64,000 bases of DNA, taken from contig JAGXGM010000028.1 of the NCBI GenBank assembly GCA_024636675.1, forward strand, positions 1 to 64,000, read 5' to 3'. A model generated the notes under the pieces. It saw only the letters and a list, made by a program, of their open reading frames with translations. It was not told the DNA's origin and did no database searches. The translations under genes and the position numbers were made by a program. The DNA is from Hydrogenophilales bacterium. GTDB lineage: Bacteria; Pseudomonadota; Gammaproteobacteria; Burkholderiales; Thiobacillaceae. Position 1 is the stretch's first letter; each line of letters begins with the position of its first letter. Shown in pieces: positions 59,128 to 64,000 of this stretch.

Positions 59128-61362
59128 CTAGAAGCCTTTGAACGGGCTGGGGCCAACGGCGACCAGTTCGGCGGCATACTTGTTGATCATCTCGGGCAGG
59201 CGCTCGATGTCGGTGATGGCGACTTCGAGATCGCGCACGCGCTCCGACTCCAGGTTCAGCGTTTTCAGCGTGTCGTCGATCTTGGACAGGCGGGTGCGGC
59301 CCAATTCCGATCCCTTGACGAAATGGCACTGGTATTCGTCGCCCGACTTGCAGCCCATCAGCATCACGCCGTCGTAACCGGCATTCAACGCGTCGGTGAT
59401 CCAGATGGTATTGACCGAACCCAGGCAACGAACCGGAATCGTCCGCACGTAGGCCGAATACTCGATGCGGTTCATCCCCGCCATATCGAGCGCCGGATAG
59501 GCGTCGTTCTCGCACGCCAGGATCAGGATGCGCGGTTTCTCGGAAAACTCGTCGGGGATATCGACCGCCTTGATCTGCGCGCCGACGGTGTTGACCGAGT
59601 AGTTCTCGAACGAGATCACGCGCACCGGGCAGGCGCCCATGCAGGTGCCGCAGCGACGGCAGCGCGATTCGTTGAACACCGGGAAGCGTTTTTCGTCCTC
59701 GTCGATGGCGCCGAACGGGCATTCCACCGTGCAGCGTTTGCACTGGGTGCAGCCTTCCAGACGCACTTTCGGGAACGACAGGTCACCCGAGCGCGGGTGT
59801 GCGGCACGCCCCAACTCGGCGTTTTCCAGTGCCTGAATCGCTTTGAGTGCGGCGCCGGTGGCATCCTCGCGCGCCTGCGCGATGTCCATCGGGCGACGTA
59901 CCGGGCCGGCAGTGTAGATGCCGGTGCGGCGGGTTTCGTAGGGGAAGCAGATGAAGTGCGAGTCGGTAAAGCCCTGCTTCAGCTGCGGCACATCCTTGCC
60001 CTGACGGTAGGTCAGGTTGAGGATGGAAATCGGCTTCACTTCAACCGCGCCTTCTTCCTCCGCAACTCCGGCCAAGGCGTCGATGTTGATGCCGGAGTTC
60101 GCAATCTGGCCGGTGGCCAGCACCACCAGATCGACGTCCACCATCGATGCATCAGTGTCGCCCAGGATCAGGTCGTTGAATTTCACCGTGCTGGTGTTGC
60201 CGTTCGGTACCACTTCGGCAACCTTGCCCTTGGTGAAGATGACGCCTTTTTCCTGCGCGCTGCGGTAGAAGTCCTCGCCGTTGCCGGGCGTGCGCAAGTC
60301 GGTGTAGATGATGGTGGTGTCCACCGCAGGATTGGTGTCCTTGAAGTACATCGCCTGCTTGATGCTGGCGTTGCAGCAGAAACCCGAGCAGTAGGACAGA
60401 TGCTGGCCGGTGGTGTCGCGCTGGCCGGCACACTGCACGAACACCACCGACTTCACCGGCGCACCATCCGAAGGCCGGCGAATCACGCCATCGCCCGCCG
60501 CCGCAGCCGTTGCCAGCGCTTCGAGCCCGGCCTGGTCGACCACGTTGGGCGACTTGCCGCCGCCGAGTTCCGGCAACTTGTTCATGTCATACAGGGTGAA
60601 GCCGGTCGCCTGAACGATCGCGCCGATGTCCTCGGTATGCGTCGCGCCCGATTCGGTGGCAACGTCGACCACGAAGCGGCCCGGCGCGCCGTCGGTCTTG
60701 CCGATGGTCGCGTTCAGATAGACCTTGATGTTGCTGTCGGCCTGCACCTGCGAAACCAGGTCGGCTACACCGGTATCGGCGGGCGACTTGTAAGGCTCGT
60801 GCACCGGGGTGCGCTTGTAGAGCTTGCCGGCCCAACCGCCTAGCGCGCCGGATTTCTCGACCAGCACCACCGGGTAGCCGGTCTTCGACGCTTCGATCGC
60901 GGTGGTCATGCCGGTGACGCCGCCGCCGACGACCAGCAGCGTCTTGCTGCCGCCGGTGTTGGGGTTGCCGGCGGGCGCGGTCATCGCCTTGACTTCGGCG
61001 CAGCCCATGCGGATGTAGTCTTCCGCCATTTCCTGGGTGGTCTCGCGCGCTTCGTCAGTGTCGGGACGGATCCAGACCACGCCTTCGCGCAGGTTGGCGC
61101 GTGCCACCGCATGTTCCGGGAAGTGGAACGCCTCGGTCTTGGCGCGGCGCGAGCAGGCGCCGATCATGATGTGGGTGATGCCTTCGCTGGCGATGTCATT
61201 CTTGATCATCGCCACGCCGTCGGCGTTGCACAGGAAATCGTGCGACTTCGTCAGCGGCACTTTGCCGTCCTTCTGTGCGGTCTTGACCAGTGCCTCGGTG
61301 TCGAGACGCTCGCCCAGTCCGCAGCCCTTGCAGATGTACGCTCCGACTTTGATGTCAGCCAT
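59128..61362 (-). CDS. qmoB: QmoB: HdrA-like flavoprotein with 2x[4Fe-4S] and C-terminal MvhD-like domain
   Basis: 744 aa; YICKGCGLGERLD; GGGVTGMTTAIEASKTGYPVVLVEKSGALGGWA; CTQCKRCTVECPFGAI and CRRCGTCMGACPVRVI; C-terminal ILACENDAYPAL...VRCLGSVNTIWITDAL...GCKSGDEYQC. Confidence 0.9.
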   Translation of the reverse strand: MADIKVGAYICKGCGLGERLDTEALVKTAQKDGKVPLTKSHDFLCNADGVAMIKNDIASEGITHIMIGACSRRAKTEAFHFPEHAVARANLREGVVWIRPDTDEARETTQEMAEDYIRMGCAEVKAMTAPAGNPNTGGSKTLLVVGGGVTGMTTAIEASKTGYPVVLVEKSGALGGWAGKLYKRTPVHEPYKSPADTGVADLVSQVQADSNIKVYLNATIGKTDGAPGRFVVDVATESGATHTEDIGAIVQATGFTLYDMNKLPELGGGKSPNVVDQAGLEALATAAAAGDGVIRRPSDGAPVKSVVFVQCAGQRDTTGQHLSYCSGFCCNASIKQAMYFKDTNPAVDTTIIYTDLRTPGNGEDFYRSAQEKGVIFTKGKVAEVVPNGNTSTVKFNDLILGDTDASMVDVDLVVLATGQIANSGINIDALAGVAEEEGAVEVKPISILNLTYRQGKDVPQLKQGFTDSHFICFPYETRRTGIYTAGPVRRPMDIAQAREDATGAALKAIQALENAELGRAAHPRSGDLSFPKVRLEGCTQCKRCTVECPFGAIDEDEKRFPVFNESRCRRCGTCMGACPVRVISFENYSVNTVGAQIKAVDIPDEFSEKPRILILACENDAYPALDMAGMNRIEYSAYVRTIPVRCLGSVNTIWITDALNAGYDGVMLMGCKSGDEYQCHFVKGSELGRTRLSKIDDTLKTLNLESERVRDLEVAITDIERLPEMINKYAAELVAVGPSPFKGF

Positions 61363-61364
61363 GT

Positions 61365-62648
61365 TTAAGCCTCCGCCTTTGCTACTTTATTAACCACCTG
61401 GATGGCGCGCAGTGCCGCTGCGGTGGCTGACTGCACGGCACGGTTCACGTCCAGCGCGTTCGACGCGCAGCCGGCGCCGAACACGGCGCCATTGGCTGGA
61501 TCTGCCTCGATAAAGCCGCTGGAGTCCGCCACAATGTGGCCCGGGATGTTGATGCCCTTGACCGAGGGTTCCATGCCCACCGCCAGCACCACCAGGTCGT
61601 GCGGGGTGGTGTAGCGCTTGTAGCCTTCGGTGTCGACGCCGTGACACACCGGGTTGCCATGCTCGTCTTCGGTGATCTTCGCAACCTTGGACTTGATGAA
61701 GTTCACCGAGGGATCAGCCTGCACCTTCTGGTAGAAGTCCTCAAAGCGGTCGATGGCACGGATATCGATGTAGTAGATGGTCGACTTGCCATCTTCAGGG
61801 TGTTTCTCACGCACGTAATGCGTCTGCTTCAGCGAGGCCATGCAGCAGATGCGCGAACAGTGGCGCAGATGGTTTTCGTCGCGCGAACCGGCGCACTGGA
61901 TAAAGGCGATGTTCTTCGCTTCGCGGCCATCACCGGGGCGCAGAATCTTGCCGCCGGTGGGGCCCTGCAGATCGGCCAGGCGTTCGAATTCGACGCTGGT
62001 GATGACGTTCTTGAAGCGGCCGTAGCCGTAAGGCTGAATTTTCGCCGCATCGTAAGGCTGCCAGCCAGTCGCCCACACCACTGCGCCGGCCTTCACCTGG
62101 ATCGTTTCCTCCTGCATATCAAGATCGATCGCGCCGTACTTGCATGCGGCCTTTGCGCGGTCGGCGTCGGCCGTGCCGATGATCGCCGGATCCAGCACAT
62201 AGCGCTGCGGGTAGGCCATCGTGTTCGGCAGGTACGCTGCCTTGTGCTGGCCAAGGTTGTAATTGAAGGGGTCGTCCACCTTCATCTCCACAGCGCGCCC
62301 GCACTCGCCGCAGGCGGTGCAGTTCTCGTTCACATAGCGTGGGCGGACCTTGATGGTGGCCGTATAGTTGCCGGTGCTGCCATCGATGCCAGTCACCTCG
62401 GCCATCGTCAGCAAACGGACGCGGGGATTGCCCTTGAGGCGACGCAGGTTGATTTCCAGTCCGCAGGTGGGATGACACAGTTTGGGAAAGTAGCGATACA
62501 GCTGGGAGGTGCGTCCGCCCAGCGCGGGATTCTTCTCAACCAGAACGACATTCTTCCCGGTTTCGGCCGCTTCGAGCGCAGCGGTCATGCCAGAAATCCC
62601 GCCGCCCACCACGAGAATCGTCTCGTTGGTCGCAACATGCTCCGTCAT
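61365..62648 (-). CDS. qmoA: QmoA: HdrA-like FAD protein
   Basis: TILVVGGGISGMTAALEAAETGKNVVLVEKNPALGGRTSQLYRYFPKLCHPTCGLEINLRRL; CTACGECGRAVEM; start at MTEHVATNE with ggaggaaacaca upstream. Confidence 0.9.
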   Translation of the reverse strand: MTEHVATNETILVVGGGISGMTAALEAAETGKNVVLVEKNPALGGRTSQLYRYFPKLCHPTCGLEINLRRLKGNPRVRLLTMAEVTGIDGSTGNYTATIKVRPRYVNENCTACGECGRAVEMKVDDPFNYNLGQHKAAYLPNTMAYPQRYVLDPAIIGTADADRAKAACKYGAIDLDMQEETIQVKAGAVVWATGWQPYDAAKIQPYGYGRFKNVITSVEFERLADLQGPTGGKILRPGDGREAKNIAFIQCAGSRDENHLRHCSRICCMASLKQTHYVREKHPEDGKSTIYYIDIRAIDRFEDFYQKVQADPSVNFIKSKVAKITEDEHGNPVCHGVDTEGYKRYTTPHDLVVLAVGMEPSVKGINIPGHIVADSSGFIEADPANGAVFGAGCASNALDVNRAVQSATAAALRAIQVVNKVAKAEA

Positions 62649-62702
62649 TGTGTTTCCTCCATCCGATGGATGCAAAGCCATTTGAAATTACCCGGGATTT
62701 CC

Positions 62703-62718
62703 ACCCGGATAACCGGGT
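62703..62718. promoter_or_regulatory. Small palindrome upstream of qmoA
   Basis: acccgg-ataa-ccgggt. Confidence 0.35.
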
Positions 62719-62935
62719 TACTCGCCCGGAATTGAGCCCGCCAAATGGTACTCCGAAGGCCGCACCTGCCGCCACGGACAAGCGTGCTATCTCAATCGAA
62801 GTTTTCTATGCACGAATAAGAGGAAGTAGTCCGGTCGGCGGGGAGGTCATGTAAAGAGGCCAGGAAAAAAACGACCCGATGCGCCCCATTTTTTAGCGGT
62901 AATGACGGCGCACCCTTCAATCCGATTTTCGATCT

Positions 62936-62982
62936 CATGTTGTCATGACAGCATGACGCCATACCTGACAATCCCGTCAGGT
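62936..62982. promoter_or_regulatory. Two adjacent palindromes in the qmoA / rhodanese-side divergent intergenic region
   Basis: catgtTGTCATGACAgcatg (62936-62955, one mismatched pair) and acctgac-aatccc-gtcaggt (62963-62982). Confidence 0.4.
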
Positions 62983-63118
62983 TCTTGACCCGTATAGACC
63001 GGAAAGGCTTCTCCAATCAAGGCGATCGTGCGACGGCACACAAGGTGCTAATACCAAAGTTCTTACGCTCAAAATTAATCATGGATTTTTTCACCAAGGA
63101 GTCACCACAAGGAAGCAG

Positions 63119-63353
63119 ATGACGAAGACAAACCGCTTATCTTGCGCGATGGCAGCCATACTGATTCTTAATGCAGGCAGCGCCCGCGGATAATACTGGC
63201 GAACAGCACACGAAGCCTGCTGCTGTCATAAGCGCCCCTAAAAATCAATCCACGCTCCCGGAGGAAACCGCGCACGCAAATCCCTTACAGAACCATGCAC
63301 CCGAAGCCCAACAAGAATCTGCTAAAACCCAACAAGAACCGGACTGCAATTAA
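63119..63353 (+). pseudogene. Possible frameshifted small secreted protein (signal peptide ORF + out-of-frame Pro/Gln-rich ORF)
   Basis: 63119-63193 encodes MTKTNRLSCAMAAILILNAGSARG*, preceded by AGGAAG; the other frame (63171-63353) encodes AAPADNTGEQHTKPAAVISAPKNQSTLPEETAHANPLQNHAPEAQQESAKTQQEPDCN*. Confidence 0.4.
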
Positions 63354-63394
63354 TCAGCATGATTGCTCATCCCGCACAATTCAGGAGACCTAGA

Positions 63395-64000
63395 ATGAAA
63401 CTTCGCACCCGATTCACCGTATCTGCCCTGTTTGCCTCCCTTGCCATGCCCATGGCGGCAAGCGCGCTGGAGGTCAACATCACCGCCGACCTGCCCTCGG
63501 TTGAGGTCATGCATGGCGACCAGAAAGTCACGATCATGCGCAATCAGGACCAGAAGAACACCATCGATCCTGATTTTGCCAAGACCTCGCGCAAGTGTCC
63601 GCCCTTCTGCATCCAGCCGGGGGAACTGGCACCAGGCGTCGCAACCATTGCTGAACTGGAAGTCATTCACTATCTCAAGGAGATGAGCGACGGCGACAAG
63701 AGCATCCTCGTGGTCGACTCGCGCACGCCTGATTGGGTCGCGAAAGGCACGATTCCGGGCGCCATCAACATTCCCTGGGACAAGCTCAACATCGGCAGGT
63801 CCGATCCCATCACCGTTCAGGACATCCTTGAAAAACAGTTAGACGTCAGAAGCCAGGACGGTTTCAACATGTTCGACAAAGCCAAGACCGTTGTCATGTT
63901 CTGCAATGGACCCTGGTGCGGGCAATCGCCGACCAACATCAGGGGCCTGCTGAAAATCGGCTACCCGGCAGATAAAATCAAGTGGTACCGGGGGGGCATG
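63395..64000 (+). CDS. Secreted/periplasmic rhodanese-domain protein, truncated by window end
   Basis: Open to the window edge and therefore missing from the ORF track. Signal peptide MKLRTRFTVSALFASLAMPMAASA; rhodanese DKSILVVDSRTPDWVAKGTIPGAINIPW...KTVVMFCNGPWCGQSPTNIRGLLKIGYPADKIKWYRGGM. Confidence 0.88.
   Translation, partial: MKLRTRFTVSALFASLAMPMAASALEVNITADLPSVEVMHGDQKVTIMRNQDQKNTIDPDFAKTSRKCPPFCIQPGELAPGVATIAELEVIHYLKEMSDGDKSILVVDSRTPDWVAKGTIPGAINIPWDKLNIGRSDPITVQDILEKQLDVRSQDGFNMFDKAKTVVMFCNGPWCGQSPTNIRGLLKIGYPADKIKWYRGGM

Noticed and set aside
1-64000. Searched by eye for insertion sequences, prophage genes, CRISPR arrays, rRNA and tRNA genes
   Set aside because: None recognised; no transposase, integrase or phage-like translations in the ORF track. 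Tools such as tRNAscan-SE/ISfinder could not be run.

Overview
GC-rich betaproteobacterial chromosome segment; the sulfur-oxidation gene content suggests a Thiobacillus-like organism (inference). About 50 kb is one contiguous motility/chemotaxis island: fliD(partial)-fliS-fliT-fliK-like-flhB2-PilZ-cheV, fliE divergent from fliFGHIJK-LMNOPQR, then a ~32-kb minus-strand run (flgBCDEFGHIJKL - cheZ-like - cheY - cheA - cheW - five MCPs - cheR-cheD-cheB - giant hybrid kinase - HD-GYP regulator - cheY - cheZ), and flgA-flgM-flgN on the plus strand. The right side carries mnmC, a MacAB-like ABC exporter (adaptor, ATPase, two permeases), a BON-domain lipoprotein, a qmoA-qmoB-hdrC-hdrB operon with a clear terminator, and a secreted rhodanese cut by the window edge. 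Observations most worth following up: (1) two intergenic hairpins made of strictly 7-bp-periodic CAAGNNN / CTTGNNN units, each between convergent genes flanking the fli block; (2) a hybrid kinase with a pseudo-Hpt (His->Gln) and two pseudo-receivers (Asp->Glu); (3) a second CheZ-like protein and CheD sharing a C-terminal GD[IV][DE]LF tail; (4) a three-way-junction RNA candidate in the gap before fliL; (5) a Qmo module using HdrCB instead of QmoC with no aprBA beside it; (6) a signal-peptide ORF apparently frameshifted from a secreted Pro/Gln-rich peptide upstream of the rhodanese. No searches or folding were run; all calls are from reading the sequence and the supplied translations.
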